Shown: positions 21,839 through 33,642, counted from the stretch's first letter. The stretch is DNA of 64,000 nt from Protonemura montana (GCA_947568835.1 OX387609.1:3228001-3292000); one strand, 5' to 3'. Notes: a model not told the origin generated them from the letters alone. Program-made: numbers and translations.

Positions 21839-23648
21839 ATGAAGGTAAAGTAACTTTTAAATACGTTAAAGAAAAGTGATTTGATTTAAATGCATTTGGA
21901 AGGTACGCAATCGGTTTTTTATAGCTGTGAAAGGTCTTGGTTTGAGCAAGTTACAAGAAATCTTTTAGAATAGTTCGGTAATGGCCAGCGATGTAACATT
22001 TTAATCTAGCCAAGAATCAAATTATACGTCTTGGCTGGGTAAACTTTCGATTCTAAAGAAAAATAAGGAGCAAACCAACCGAACAGAATAATTAGGATAC
22101 TGATTATTTCTAATTTTTGTATTCTCAACAACATTTTTTATCAAACGCCTTTTCTTCCAGCCTATGATTGCTGTTTTTCTGCTGGCGTCAACGCTATGCC
22201 TAGTGTCGTCTGCCAGCATCGTGCGCCGAAACGTCGACGAGACTCAGAAGGCCAAAATGGAGTTGCTCTCGATGCTCAATTGGAAGAATATTGGCAAGGT
22301 GGTCGTCGAGTACCTGTACAGAGATCCCGAGGTGCAAAACTTCGTGCGTTATCTGGGTTCAAACGACTTCAAGGATATCGTCAGGGAACTTGACGCAACC
22401 AGCGAGTACCAAGAGGTATGAGCCGAATCAAAACAACAAAAAAACGGGTTATTTTTCAGAATTAAAATTGATAAAACAAAATTATAAACTCAACTTTTAT
22501 TTCTAGCTGCTGGCTTATCTGAAAAAGGCAGGCATCCACGCCGTAAAGGTACATAACGTGCTCCATGTATTGTTGGGATTGCCCACCCTGCCGGTTGAAC
22601 CGAACGAACGCGACCTACCTATTGTTGGAGGGCTGACTGGCATGGTGCAAGACTTGACCGGCGTTGTCGACAAGAATGCGTTCATGGTCTGGGTAGATCA
22701 ATGGAAGACCACCGATTTGTTCCAGGCGCTCATTAATCTGCCCGCTCAGCCGTTTATCGAGGTAGGTTTGGGGAGAACAGGGAACGAAGGAAGCCTTGAT
22801 TTGTTTTGCTTAAAAAGTTGGCAAGTTGATATTGTAGAAAGAAATAGATCACTGAATACCCGCGGACCATTTCGGGTGATAACAGCTTTATTCGCCTTGC
22901 TTATCAACCTCTAAGCCGCATGGATTTGTGAAGGAATTCTTCCGCTCTTTCGTTCTAGTCTATGCTAGGTTCACCATCATCCTCGTCGCCGCCCACTCGT
23001 TTATCCAGGCAATTAGACACAGGGCCCGTTGTCCAAACAGTGCGTCGTTAAACACAACAAATAATTTAGTCAATAAGCAACCGGGGTCCATTAGGATGAA
23101 CTCTTATTTAAATTGCAAACGCTTGCAATGCGCGGGGTATTTTATTATTAACAACACTATAACCGTCTCAAAAATCCGCGTTTGGGCATCAATTTTTGAG
23201 ACGGTTTTAGTGTTGTTAATAATAAAAAACCGGGGTCCATGTTTTAGTAAATCTACTTGCTGAAAGAAAATGTAAAAACAAATACCTACTTGAAGTCTGT
23301 GATTCAGGTCAAGGAAAAGGGTTGTGTCTCTAAGAAATTGAAGCTAGAAGCAGGAATTTTAGCAAGCGTATACTGAAAACTGAACGTACCTAAAGCCCCA
23401 ATAGTGTCAATTTTAAAAACCGATTTTAAAAACTAGTTTTTACAGCAATTTTTAAAATACCATAATACGTCCGAACTATTTTCATCTCCTCTGAAAAACT
23501 CTTTCAAATCGCCCATGACATGACCCTTGTCTTTTCTTGCTTGCAGACTCTGTCTCCGAAACTGACCAACCTTCCCCAGGTGAAGGGGTTGGTCAAGAAA
23601 ATGCAATCTCTGGGACTGGCTGGTCCGCTGGCCGGTCTGGAGCAATAG
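21839..23648 (+). CDS. Insect allergen-related repeat (G12-like) secreted protein
   Basis: Exons are 21839-21844, 22161-22415, 22507-22761 and 23547-23648, all GT-AG and phase 0, giving 205 residues. The first coding exon is only ATG AAG. It supplies the Met-Lys in front of the signal peptide PMIAVFLLASTLCLVSSAS, which is why I start here and not at the in-frame ATG at 22164. The mature protein has one copy of the alpha-helical Ins_allergen_rp domain, visible as DPEVQNFVRYLGSNDFKDIV, then WVDQWKTTDLFQALINLP, and a closing KLTNLPQVKGLVKKMQSLGL. Members are insect midgut microvillar proteins, some of which are allergens; their hydrophobic pocket binds lipid. A TATA-like box and a poly(A) signal frame the gene. 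Intron 3 carries a 5S-derived repeat fragment and a hairpin. Family assignment is by eye but good. Confidence 0.88.
22885..23075 (+). repeat. 3' fragment of the 5S-derived repeat element
   Basis: The segment holds gcttatcaacctct, catggatttgtgaaggaatt, ctatgctaggttcaccatca and aacagtgcgtcgttaaacac, in the same order as the tail of the element at 49146. It lacks the 5S-like head and the tandem units. It lies in intron 3 of the G12-like gene. Confidence 0.65.
23140..23228. repeat. Inverted repeat hairpin with SINE-tail sequence
   Basis: The arm ttattattaacaacacta..accgtctcaaaaat is followed closely by its inverse, atttttgagacggttttag and tgttgttaataata, giving arms of about 35 bp. The same gagacggttttagtgtt tail follows the tRNA-like SINE near 45790. 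Confidence 0.8.
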
Positions 23649-23745
23649 ACATCGCTTGATAAAGCATTGTTTGCATTGTGTATCGACTCTTATGTTGTGG
23701 CTTGCATACCTTTGATTGTTCAATTTTGTTTGTTCCTATACTGGA

Positions 23746-23751
23746 AATAAA
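23746..23751 (+). promoter_or_regulatory. Poly(A) signal of the G12-like gene
   Basis: AATAAA lies 98 bases after the stop codon at 23648 and is followed by T/G-rich sequence. Confidence 0.75.
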
Positions 23752-24151
23752 GCTAACCATGTTTACGTCTTTGACTTAATGATTTCTCTGTAGACAGACA
23801 GGTGTTTTTTTCACCATAGAGTAGAAAACCTACTGTATTTGACGGACAATATCCCGATTTATATCATTTGATTCATTAAAACCACTGTCCCTCGATATAA
23901 AATTCACTAAAGTTGGAATAAAAATTCCACACATCTAATGTTTGTCAGCTCTCGTGAAGGCCACCACTCTGTGACGTCAGATCGCGTATGATGTAGGTCA
24001 ACTTATCAGTACTCAGTACAGCGATCAGCTGTTTGGGCTAGACATTTTGGTGACATATTGCAGTCTCGTTGCTAGCCACCTTCCCTTCAGTCAGGTAGTT
24101 GAACTCGAGGGACATTGGTTCTCATTTTGATCGGTAATTCACATCGTGGTC

Positions 24152-26684
24152 ATGGACGCTAGCAAAGAGCTGAAAATTCGCGAGGCGACAAGAGAAGATT
24201 GTGTTGAAATACGAAGACTCATTCAGGTGAGGTTATTTTAAGTATTGTAGCGCATGGTTTTGCGTTTGGAATCGTTTCAGTGGTAAGTTTTTTACGGTGC
24301 ATTGAACTTTAATTGATAATGTTGATTGATTAGTAGAGTTTAACGACGTACTGTTTTGACAACGGGTCATGTGGCACGGGTCTAATGGCGTCGGTGAATG
24401 AGTGGATGATTCTAAAGGTGATGGTGAACCTAGCCTAGAATGGAGGAGGGTAAACCCGGAGACGGTACGTAGCCTCCTCCTGTCAAAGAGCACCAAGGGG
24501 GTAACTTAACCGAAGGACGGTACAACGCGAACAACAGGATTCCTCCACAAATCCATACTGTGGAGAAGTTGATAAGCAAGGCGAGAGAAGTTGCTGTACT
24601 AACTTTCATCCCTCCAACCTCTCTCCCGAACAGAACTGGTCATGTGTATGATGGTCACCCATCCAATACCTGACCCAGCGCAGTGTTGCTTAACTTTCAT
24701 ACCTCCAACCTCTCTCTCAAACAGAACTGGTCACGTGTATGATGGTCACCCATCCAATACCTGACCCAGTGCAGTGTTGCTTAACTTTCATCCCTCCAAC
24801 CTCTCTCCCGAACAGAACTGGTCATGTGTATGATGGTCAAGCATCCAATACCTGACCCAGCGCAGTGTTGCTTAACTTTCATCCCTCCAACCTCTCTCCC
24901 GAACAGAACTGGTCATGTGTATGATGGTCACCCATACAATACCTGACCCAGCGCAGTGTTACTTATCTTCAGTGATTTTACGAGAACCTGTGTTCCTCTC
25001 ACGCCAAACCATTCGGTGCATTAGGCTTAAATTAAAACACATATATCAAATTAATAAAAAACTAAACGAAAATATTTACTTTGTTGATAGGAACTGGCTG
25101 ACTTTGAAAAGATGCCTGATGGCCCTAAAATTGGAGCAAAAGGTTCGTTGCAACTCCACATATTTTAACATATTATTTACAACTATTTACATCTGAAATT
25201 CAAAGTCGATACGTGTAAATGATCTGTCTGGGTTCCTTGTATCTTTGTAGAGTTGGAACGAGATGGGTTCGACCGCAATCCACCGCTCTTCAGATGCCTG
25301 GTAGCTCAAGGTAAACATGCAATGGATAAGATAACATTGGTCACTCAAACATTGTTAGTCCCGTGTGTAGGCTGGGCATGGGATTAGATTGGATTGTACA
25401 TAAGCACATGAAATGGCATATTCTTTAGTGGGCCATTATTGTTAATTGCAATTTCCTTATTAACGCAGCCGCCATGGAATCATTCGAGAATCGTCAATGT
25501 TCACACCCTATTTATCTTTCCAGTACACACCACTGGCTAATTAAACACATAACTTTGAAGATTCAAGAATATTGAAGATAATTTTGCAGTTCTCTATGTA
25601 TCTATTTTACTTTACTTATATTTTTTCAAAAAATATATACTTTGTACGCTTAATAGAACGGTACTACCATAGATTGTACTACCATAACGCTAAAAAAGTC
25701 AAACTTTCTGCTGAGCAAACGAGCCGGCAACACGTAATAACGGTAGGTGCCACCCATTGGCGCTTAGAACTGCCCTAGTTAACAAACTTCTTCAATTAAA
25801 TTAACTCAAAATATCGATACGTATTTGTCAATCTCGACCTGTCAGAGGACTCATGTTATTAACCAATTGGTTTGGTATTGCTAGGTTAAAACAACGTCAA
25901 TCTATGTTGTCGGCATTGTTGTGTTTCTTCCCTCCTTCCATCTCAAGCAGGTGATGGGTGTCTTGTGGGGTACGTGCTCTTCCTAAAGATCTACTCGACG
26001 TGGCACGGACAGTCCCTGTTCATGGAGGACTTGTATGTTACTCCCAGCCATCGCACTACCGGCCTAGGGAAGGCGTTGTTCGCGGCTACAGCCAAGGTAT
26101 TTTACCTGCACTTGATATTATAGGCAGACCAGAATTGTGGTGAATTGTGGTCATTTCTGGTGAAATTACAGCGACAAATCTTATCAAAGAAATCATGTTT
26201 GCATTAACTGCTAAACTCTTTCAATAAAAACTATTTGAAATGGGTTTTGAATGCTAAGTAAAGAACATAATTTCCCGACGTTTTGCAACATGTACTAGTT
26301 ACTTCTTCAAGGGTTAGCTCAGTCCTTGAAGAAGCAACCCTTGAAGAAGTAACTAGTAAATGTTGCGAAACGTTGGGAAATTTAGTTGTCCTTTACTTCG
26401 CATTCAAAACCCAGTTGAAATAGTTTTATTAAAACTAGTGCTAAGGATAAATCAAGTAGACATGAGTCTAAAAACCATCATAGCTAAACTCTTATTTATC
26501 TTCTCCACGCATCCAGGAAGCCGTCGACACCAACTGCTGTCGCCTGGACTTCTCGGTGCTGGACTGGAATCCTGCGCAGAAGTTCTACGCGCACTTCGGG
26601 GCAGTGAACATGAATGAAAAGGAAGGATGGACACCATATCGGGTCGAAGGCGAGGCACTGGCTACCCTGGCAAGGCTAGCGTGA
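24152..26684 (+). CDS. SSAT/thialysine-type N-acetyltransferase, paralogue A
   Basis: This GNAT enzyme transfers acetyl from acetyl-CoA to a polyamine or thialysine-like amine in the cytosol. Exons are 24152-24226, 25091-25142, 25251-25310, 25951-26096 and 26517-26684, with phases 0, 1, 1, 0, giving 166 residues (SSAT is about 171). Visible motifs are IREATREDCVEIRRLIQELADFEKMP (in two exons), STWHGQSLFMEDLYVTP, the acetyl-CoA loop HRTTGLGKAL (R-x-x-G-x-G) and WNPAQKFYAHFGA, with the Tyr that serves as general acid in the family. Exon sizes match paralogue B at 45532 (75, 52, 60 against 57, 146 against 143, and 168), so the two arose by duplication. Intron 1 holds a 5S-derived element and intron 4 a foldback repeat. 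A poly(A) signal lies at 26991. Exact substrate is not settled by sequence. Confidence 0.93.
24335..24990 (-). repeat. 5S rRNA-derived repeat element with tandem units (intron of SSAT A)
   Basis: On the minus strand the element runs from a 5S-like head through four tandem units of about 91 bp (starts near 24599, 24690, 24782 and 24874) to a body and an aaacac tail. Each unit contains ggtcacccatccaatacctg and cagcgcagtgttgcttaac. In reverse these read gttaagcaac and ggtattggatgggtgacc, the box A and box C region of 5S rRNA. Confidence 0.82.
25690..25775 (+). repeat. Dispersed repeat (tttctgctgagcaaacgagc family)
   Basis: The sequence gctgagcaaacgagccgg, then taacggtaggtgccaccc and tggcgctt, recurs inverted at 61490-61575 and in part at 49110-49135. 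The family is unknown. Confidence 0.6.
26222..26492. repeat. Foldback repeat, copy 3 (intron 4 of SSAT A)
   Basis: The arms actatttgaaatgggttttg..actagttacttcttcaaggg and cccttgaagaagtaactagt..cattcaaaacccagttgaa form a nearly perfect inverted repeat. It ends only about 25 bases before the exon 5 acceptor. Confidence 0.85.
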
Positions 26685-26990
26685 CACCACTGGACTTCTC
26701 AAGACACGAAATAATGATTAAAATATGAACATCACCATAATCGCAACATGCTCACTGATTTAAATTTAACTTACTTTAGCAGCAATGGCTTAGACTCGCT
26801 AATTAAATTCGGATTTTATGAGCTTTTTTTGAATTTGCTTATTTTCATAAAAGATTTTACTAACCGTTTTCTTTTCCAGTAGAACCTAGCTAGAAACCAC
26901 TGCAATTAGACCGTCGTGTTAAGCAAATACATTTCAAAATAATCATAATAACCACTTTTGAAAGGTTCTTAGTTATTGTTACCCTATGAC

Positions 26991-26996
26991 AATAAA
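26991..26996 (+). promoter_or_regulatory. Candidate poly(A) signal of SSAT A
   Basis: AATAAA lies about 305 bases after the stop codon and is the first canonical signal found downstream. Confidence 0.5.
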
Positions 26997-27963
26997 CTCC
27001 TTTACCTTTACCAACTGTCAAGTTCCATCCCTTCTATAATTGTCCAGTAGAAACTGCAATGTCAAGTTCAAACGGCAACTCAAGACAACTGTTGACCGCA
27101 CCAAAGATCAACAATATAACCTAAGAGGATTCTTGAATATTAACTAGGAGAATGGGACCAGGTTTCTGTCAAATGAAACACATAAATGAACTAGGAACTT
27201 CAGTTTTGTGGAAAAATGAAGTCTGCCTGTATACTTTTGTTAATGTAATGCTGGAAAAAAAAATATTTTGAAGAAAGCTACTGAAGTGAAAATATAAACA
27301 TCCAAATAACCACCAAATAATATTAGACTTTTATACAGCATTTTATTTGCAATTTATTGAAGTTAATTAGCATTTTCTTCAATGTCTATAGGAAAACTAG
27401 CGCAATGTTGGCAAATTAATACTAAAATCTACCCCAGTAGTACTTGAAGAAACATCAAGTTTCTATCTGACGTCATTTGGTATTTCTTACGCACTATTAT
27501 TCCATGTCCGGTATTTCACAAGAAATCCTTTTATTTTTCAAGCCTAATCATTATTAAAATAAATCAATCACAGGTTTTTCTACGATACAATAAAAATAAA
27601 AATAATAAGAATATGAGGTCCAACATAACTGGGACAATTGTTTCACCAGAAAAACTCAGTTTGCTTGGAGTTCATTCTTTTTCTTCTTCTCCTCGACCTC
27701 TAGACGTCAAATTTGAAAATCTTGGTCAGTCAGATTTTCTTTGCGTGCTTTTCCAGACAGAAACACCCTTGAGCCCCAAGTGGGCTGTGAGCCCTAATTG
27801 GGCGGTGAGCCCCAAGTGGGCTGTGAGCCCTAATTGGGCGGTGAGCCCCAAGTGGGCTGTGAGCCCCAATTGGGCGGTGAGCCCCAATTGGACAAACCAC
27901 GTAGCTGACTCGCACTAGCAAATATCTCTTTAAATCATCCAACTGCAGTTGGTGCAGTTGTAC
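26997..27963. other. Intergenic spacer with a short 18/36-bp minisatellite
   Basis: The spacer is AT-rich except for 27770-27890. There, gagccccaagtgggctgt and gagccctaattgggcggt alternate about seven times. The open frame across it encodes a simple WAVSPK/WAVSPN repeat and is probably not a gene. Confidence 0.6.
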
Positions 27964-30286
27964 TCAGTGGTACAAAAATGATACTGTAGAAGTTTTTGGC
28001 AATTTCGTTACTCGTGGAATCGTTGTACTGTCTTTCCCTTTACCACCCTTTAAATTATGCCCCCTAGATGTACCAGATGTACCAGATGTACCAGATGTAC
28101 CAGATGTACCAGATGTACCAGATGTACCAGATGTACCAGATGTACCAGATTTACTAGAGGCACCAGATGTGCCAGATGTGCCAGATATACCAGATGTACC
28201 AGATTTACTAGAGGCACCAGATGTGCCAGATGTACCAGATGTACCAGCTGTAATAGAGACACCAGATGTGCCAGATGTACCAGCTGTACCAGACTTACTA
28301 GGGGCACCAGATGTTCCAGATGTGCCAGATGAACCAGATGAACCAGATTTACCAGATTTATCAGTTCCATTTTTTCCTTTCGTTGGAGCATCATTCACAA
28401 GGTATTTTCTTAATGTTTTCTCTCTTTGTAACGTGTTTTCCACATTCTCATAGTCGTATTCATCAGGTGTAGCAATTCCACCAGTTCCATTATTTTTATT
28501 TTTTGAAGAATTTCTTCCATTGCTCACACCATCTTCAACTTTTCCATATTTTCCCAAATTTTCCACTTTTTCTTTGTTTTCAGTTTTAACGGCTTTTTTA
28601 TCCACGTCTGCTCTTGGATTTCCAGCTCTACCTTGTTCATTTAGAACATTATTTGAAGAATTATTACCATCATTCAAATTAGCATTCATTTTTATATTGT
28701 TCTTGGCATTTCTTTCCTGAATGTTTTCACCAGGTCCACCCTTTGAACTGTTACCACTTATCAACGACCCATTCTTAACACCATCTTCAACCTCTTCTAC
28801 TTTTCCAAAGTTTTCCACTTTTCCATCATTCCCAGCCTTTTCTACTCTTTTTGCATCATTTTCTTTACCAGTTAGATTCTTTTCAATATTTGAAACATTG
28901 TTAACGCCATTCACACCAACTTCAATGTTTTCAACTTTTCCAGATTTTTCTTCTCTTTCACGGTCGTTTTCATCGAAGTTCACAGTTTTACCAGATTCGA
29001 ATTTTTCACTTTTTGAAACATTGCTTCCAACATTTGTACCATCCTTAACTTTTCCATCTTTTCCAGCATCTTCTTCATTGCTACGGTCGGTTCCACCGGA
29101 TGTACTCGTCTTACCACTCGAACTATTTTGATTATTCAAAGAATTATTGTCATTTTTCCCTCCCTCTTGAACTTTTCCTTCAGTTCCATATTTTTCCCTA
29201 TTTTCATATCTTCCAGTTGCATTTACTTTTTCATCATCGTTTATACTTATAGACTTTTCAATCTCACCAGCCTCATTTTGTCTATTATTTGGAGAGCCGC
29301 TTCCACTGTTTAATCCAGCGTCAAATATTCCATATGTTTCAACATTTTCTAATCTTTCACGATCGTAATCTCCACGGTGAACTGTTGTACCAATTTTAAA
29401 ATATTCATTTTTTTCATTTTTTGAAGCATTTTCACCATCTTTAATTATCGCTGTATCTTTCCCATCTATTACCACTTTACCAGCGTTCCCAGTATTTTCT
29501 TCTCTTCCATGATCTCTTTCATCGAGTGTTCCAGTTTTTCCTGTATCACCATTTCCATTATTTGAGGTATTCTTTACAGCTTCTTCACCCTTTTCCAATT
29601 TTAACTTGTTTCCATTCTGCTTACCAGTTATCTCAGTTCCACGATCATCACCGTAATCTCTACCGTCTCCAATACTTTCACCCCCTCTTTCATTTCCAAT
29701 AACTTCAACTCCTCCACCTACATATTCATCCATCCCTCTTATAATCCCTTCATTACCACAATTGTTTCGGTAAGTCTTAACATTTTGTAGATGTTCTCTA
29801 TTCTCTTCATCTTTAACGCCACTCCCATTTCCACAGTGTTCATTTCCATTTCCTCTTCCTGTACATGGATCTTTGGTTCCCATTACCACACGAATATCCA
29901 TAGCAGGAATACTTCCCTTCCCGCTAGTCCCACATTTCCCCTGTTCGTTGCAGCCTGTGGCTCCTTTTCCATCACCGTCGCTCAGGACGCCGATAACCCC
30001 CAAACCGATGTTGACCTTGATGAAGGGATGTCCTTGAATGAGTGCCAGTAGAGTGGTCAGAACAATCGCTGGAAAACATGCAGGACAAAGTTGAAGACAA
30101 CAGAGTCCCGTGACTTCAACAAAATCGGTTTCTAGAAAATACAATGCCATGCAAATGTTTGATCACTACATTTAATTGGTCCTTTTGTTAAAAACGGACG
30201 TACATTACCAGCACTGAGAAGTGTTTTCCCTGGCTGGAATCGAATGAAGCAACGCACGTACCGAACAAAGGGGACAAACTCTTCAT
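27964..30286 (-). CDS. Secreted repeat protein, GIPPLDIR-family member 1 (709 aa)
   Basis: Exons on the minus strand are 30286-30262 (25 nt) and 30068-27964, joined by a GT-AG phase-1 intron. Exon 1 encodes MKSLSPLF. Spliced to AIVLTTLLALIQG it makes a clear signal peptide, which the unspliced frame starting at 30150 lacks. The N-terminal domain has IKVNIGLGVIGVLSDGD, then Cys residues around GSIPAMDIRVVMG, as in the two neighbours at 31369 and 32652. The rest is low complexity: degenerate repeats of about 40-55 residues, rich in Asn, Lys, Gly, Glu and Ser (SKNEK, GKVEN and NNSSN-like). About 100 residues of Gly-Thr-Ser triplets follow, then a basic tail. Length and composition suggest an extracellular structural, coating, silk- or glue-like product, but no family is recognised and no function is claimed. 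Confidence 0.8.
28055..28345 (-). repeat. 9-bp coding microsatellite for Ser-Gly-Thr triplets
   Basis: The plus strand shows gatgtacca repeated many times, with scattered tttactaga and gtgccagat variants. In the host frame it encodes SGT/SGA/SKSG triplets. It lies inside family member 1. Confidence 0.92.
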
Positions 30287-30541
30287 TGTTGCCATCTCCT
30301 CGTGCACTTTGTCGCCGAATGCACCGCGTTCTGTGTCGGGACTCGCGAACGACTGGAGTGCCAGCCACGAGATGGCACCAGGGTCTCCGGGTTACTCATG
30401 GCTCCATTGCTTACACATAGCATACGTGCAATCATGACGGCGCTTGTTTATAAATTCACTTCCCACGTTACAAAAAAAAAAAAAAAACAGAGATCTGGGT
30501 CGCGTTTGTGGCGCTGCGCGTGGCTAATTTCTACATTGTAA

Positions 30542-31368
30542 GCTATTGCAGGGTCTTTGGTTTTTCTGGTGATTCCAATACGGAGCGGAAACCAGCAAGC
30601 GATGGATGAAAAGGGAGCTAGTCTGGAAAAATGTGTGGAACCTTCCTATTTTATGTTCTTACAACTGAGCTAGCTGGGCATACAGATTCCAGTCGCAGGG
30701 TGGGATAAGGGAGCCCTTCCTGAGGAAGAGGCCGAGGTGACTCGTATTGACGATTATTTGTTATCAACTGGTACAGCCGCTTTAGTTTATTAGCTTAGCT
30801 TAAGCTCAGCTAAGCTAAGCTTCACTGCTTTATAATTAATAACCCCTCAACGGTGTTGGGAAATAATAAAACAGTGTAAAACCGATTTTAAAAAATAACA
30901 ATTTAATTATTTTAAGTAGCTCACGGGTTTAATAAACGTAATTCAAATTATAAATATAATTGGTTCACATTGCCATTGGCAAATCAGTAGCTCTCTTCTT
31001 TTTGTGTTCAAACTTATTCAGTGAAAAATTTTTTTTTTTCGAAATTAACTTATACCAAATACGAAATCCGATAAACTGTTAAAGGTCTGGTTTTACCAAA
31101 ATCTTGCCTCTTAGTTGAAGTGTTAGTTGAAACTATTGCCACGACGACTTCCAATCACATGCAGAGAAATTCAGATGTTTCTGTGAGCTAGAGATCCAAC
31201 GTATAGTTGAACATTTTGTTGAAACTGTTGCCATGACGACTTCCAATCACATGCAGTGAAATTCAGATGTTTCTGTGAGTTAAAGACTCAACTTATAGTT
31301 GAACATTTTGGTAAAACCCAACCTAAGTGGCATTGACTAAGTGGGAATTATGATACGTTTAATATATT
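30542..31368. other. Spacer with a tandem duplication of about 92 bp
   Basis: The block gacgacttccaatcacatgc..attcagatgtttctgtgag..atagttgaacatttt occurs twice in a row (about 31125-31310). A small palindromic agctaagctt cluster lies near 30800. No gene was seen. Confidence 0.6.
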
Positions 31369-32194
31369 TTAAGGAATATGCTGCACATATGAAGTCCCTG
31401 ATGGTGCAGAGCAATCCCTTCCCGAGCCGCAGCCGCCCAGTATTATACGTATGTCCATCGGTGGAATTCCGCCTGCGTTATTTCCACACTTTGAACCACC
31501 CTCACAACAGGCACCGTTGGATTGTCGGTTGCAGGGGTTGCCGCCCCCGCCACCACCGTCAACAACACCAACCACGCCCAGTCCGATGTTAACTTGGGGG
31601 AGGGGGTTCCCGTCGTTGAGCGAGAGAAGCGCAGTGAAGCAAACTGGAACGTAAAGAGAGAGAAATTTGAAGCAGCCAAGAAATATCTTTAAATTAAATT
31701 AACTTTATTAAGAGTGAATTCTTCTATAGGAAAAAAGTTATTGATAAGTCTTTGGTAAATAAGGGGATGGCAGAGGAAAAATAACGGGATATTGACAAAG
31801 TCTATTTCAACTGGGTTTTGAATGCTAAGTGAAGAACAACTAAATATCCCAACGTTTCATAACTTGTACCTGTTACTTTATCAAGGGTAAGAGCAGTCCT
31901 GAATGCATCGGAAAATTGTCAGGACTGCTTTAACCCTTGATAAAGTAACAGGCACAAGTTACAGAACGTTGGGAAATTTTGTTGTTCTTCACTTAGCATT
32001 CAAAACCCAGTTGCTTTAGATAAAGTAGACATGCGTCTAAAGCTAGCACTAGTTTTGTCAAAAACTAGCTCACGATTTTATAGCTATTCTTATTTCAAAT
32101 CAAGATGGCAAAACATGAACCCTGACTTTTCCAACGTACACGATCATGCCAAAAAACATAGCAACATACCTAGAAACGTCTTGAGATTCTTCAT
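31369..32194 (-). CDS. Secreted GIPPLDIR-family member 2 (99 aa)
   Basis: Exons on the minus strand are 32194-32170 (25 nt) and 31643-31369, with a GT-AG phase-1 intron, giving 99 residues. Exon 1 encodes MKNLKTFL. Joined to VCFTALLSLNDG it forms a signal peptide. The mature protein is essentially the conserved domain alone: NPLPQVNIGLGVVGVVDGG, a Gly run, NPCNRQSNGACC, KCGNNAGGIPPMDIRI and LGGCGSGRDC, then a short tail with no repeats. It has six Cys after the signal peptide, four of them shared with member 3. It is the minimal member of the three-gene family. It lies head-to-head with member 3, with 457 bp between their start codons, so the two probably share a promoter. Its intron contains a foldback repeat. 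Function is unknown. Confidence 0.8.
31800..32065. repeat. Foldback repeat, copy 4 (intron of family member 2)
   Basis: The arms gggttttgaatgctaagtga..cttgtacctgttactttatc and gataaagtaacaggcacaag..cttagcattcaaaaccca are near-perfect inverse copies. The flanks carry the family ends (agacatgcgtctaaag, agcactagtttt). Confidence 0.85.
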
Positions 32195-32651
32195 TGTTCA
32201 CGTCTCAGTCGTTGCAGATTGCCAAGTGCCAGAGTTTTCTCTAGCAGTCCTCGAGTCGACTGGCATCGTCTGCGTATGAGTGAATTGTTCACCGCCCTGC
32301 AAGTGGTACCCGTACACAGAGTGGTACCACTTACAATGCACGAGGTATGCACAAAGACGTCAGTACTTTTGCTTTGAAATTCAAATGCACTGTATGCAAT
32401 TCCCGCTCGGATGTTCATGCAACTTAATATAACTACACATCTAATTAATGTTATCTACTTAGGTATGACTTATATGTTTGTTTAAATTCATTACAATTAA
32501 ACGCAGTTGAAGTAATCATGAATTCCTGGTGCCTTTGTGTAATCGGTACAATCAGATCTCGGTATTTTCGCAAAGACAATCGGCAGACGAAAGTAGTGAA
32601 ACGCTGTCCAGAAAATAAGATTAGCACATAAGCAAACAGAACAAAGCTGCC

Positions 32652-33642
32652 ATGAAGCATCACACACTTTTTGTAGGTATGTTTCCATCAGTAGTATTGT
32701 CATAACGGTGAAAAAATTCACAGAAAAGCTTCCGATTTGTATCATTAAACAGTCAGTACATTACACCATTGTTTTGTCATTTATTTTTCAAATAGAAAAT
32801 CACTTTTATCATAATTTAAACCTTGATTATTTAACCGAAATACACGTTACGGAACGTTGGGAAAATTTAGTTTACTATGATTTTCATTAAAAAACTACAA
32901 TGATAAGTGTATTTATAGATAGATAAAGTAGCGTTATTGCGATATCATGGATATCATTAAATCAAGAAATATAAATAAATAACAATTAGACATGGCGACA
33001 TCAACTTACTCTCTTGGACGTGTTCCAGTTATTGTCGCCGCTCTCTTTTCGCTCAATGACGGCCACCCCCTACCCCAACTAAACATCGGACTGGGCGTGG
33101 TTGGTGTCGTTGATGGTGGTCGCGGGGGTGGTAACCCCTGCAACCAACAGTCCAACGGTGACACCGATGCAAAGTGCGGAAACAACGGCGGAGGAATTCC
33201 ACCGCTGGACATACGTATAGTACTTGGTGGCTGTAGCTCAGGAAAAGGAGATTGTACGGTTTCACCTGCAACTCGTCAAATGCCTGCAACTGAATGCACC
33301 ACTCCCGCAACTACGACTGAAGCTACGACTACGACCACTGAAGCTACGACTACTACTACTGAAGCTACGACTACTACTACTGAAGCTACTACTACTACTA
33401 CTACTACTGAAGCTACGACCACAACTACTGAAGCTACGACTACTACTACTGAAGCTACGACTACTACTACTGAACCAACTACAACAACAACTCCAACGAC
33501 TACAACAACTCCAACGACTACAACAACTCCAACGACTACAACTACAACTCCAAGGCCTACAACTACAACTCCAAGGCCTACAACAACTCCAACGACTCCT
33601 CGCCCGACTACTTCTCAAAAACATATACCAATGTTACCGTAA
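32652..33642 (+). CDS. Secreted mucin-like GIPPLDIR-family member 3 (212 aa)
   Basis: Exons are 32652-32676 (25 nt) and 33029-33642, with a GT-AG phase-1 intron. Exon 1 encodes MKHHTLFV, which joined to VIVAALFSLNDG makes a signal peptide. The later in-frame ATG at 32992 would lose it, so I prefer the spliced start. Next comes the family domain: PLPQLNIGLGVVGVVDGG, NPCNQQSNG, KCGNNGGGIPPLDIRIVLGG, then C..C. From about residue 95 the protein is almost only Thr with Glu-Ala, then Pro-Thr and Pro-Arg-Pro blocks (TTTTEATTT, TTTTTPTTT). This is a classic substrate for mucin-type O-glycosylation. The last residues are SQKHIPMLP. A secreted or cuticle-associated mucin is the natural reading, but function is inferred from composition only. 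Confidence 0.82.

Noticed and set aside
27613-27918. 101-codon frame with WAVSPKWAVSPN repeats
   Set aside because: It spans an 18/36-bp minisatellite and has no signal peptide or recognisable domain.
30150-30150. Start of secreted family member 1 at the first Met of the long open frame
   Set aside because: That N-terminus has no signal peptide and no counterpart in the other members. The 25-nt exon at 30286-30262 gives the same structure in all three genes.
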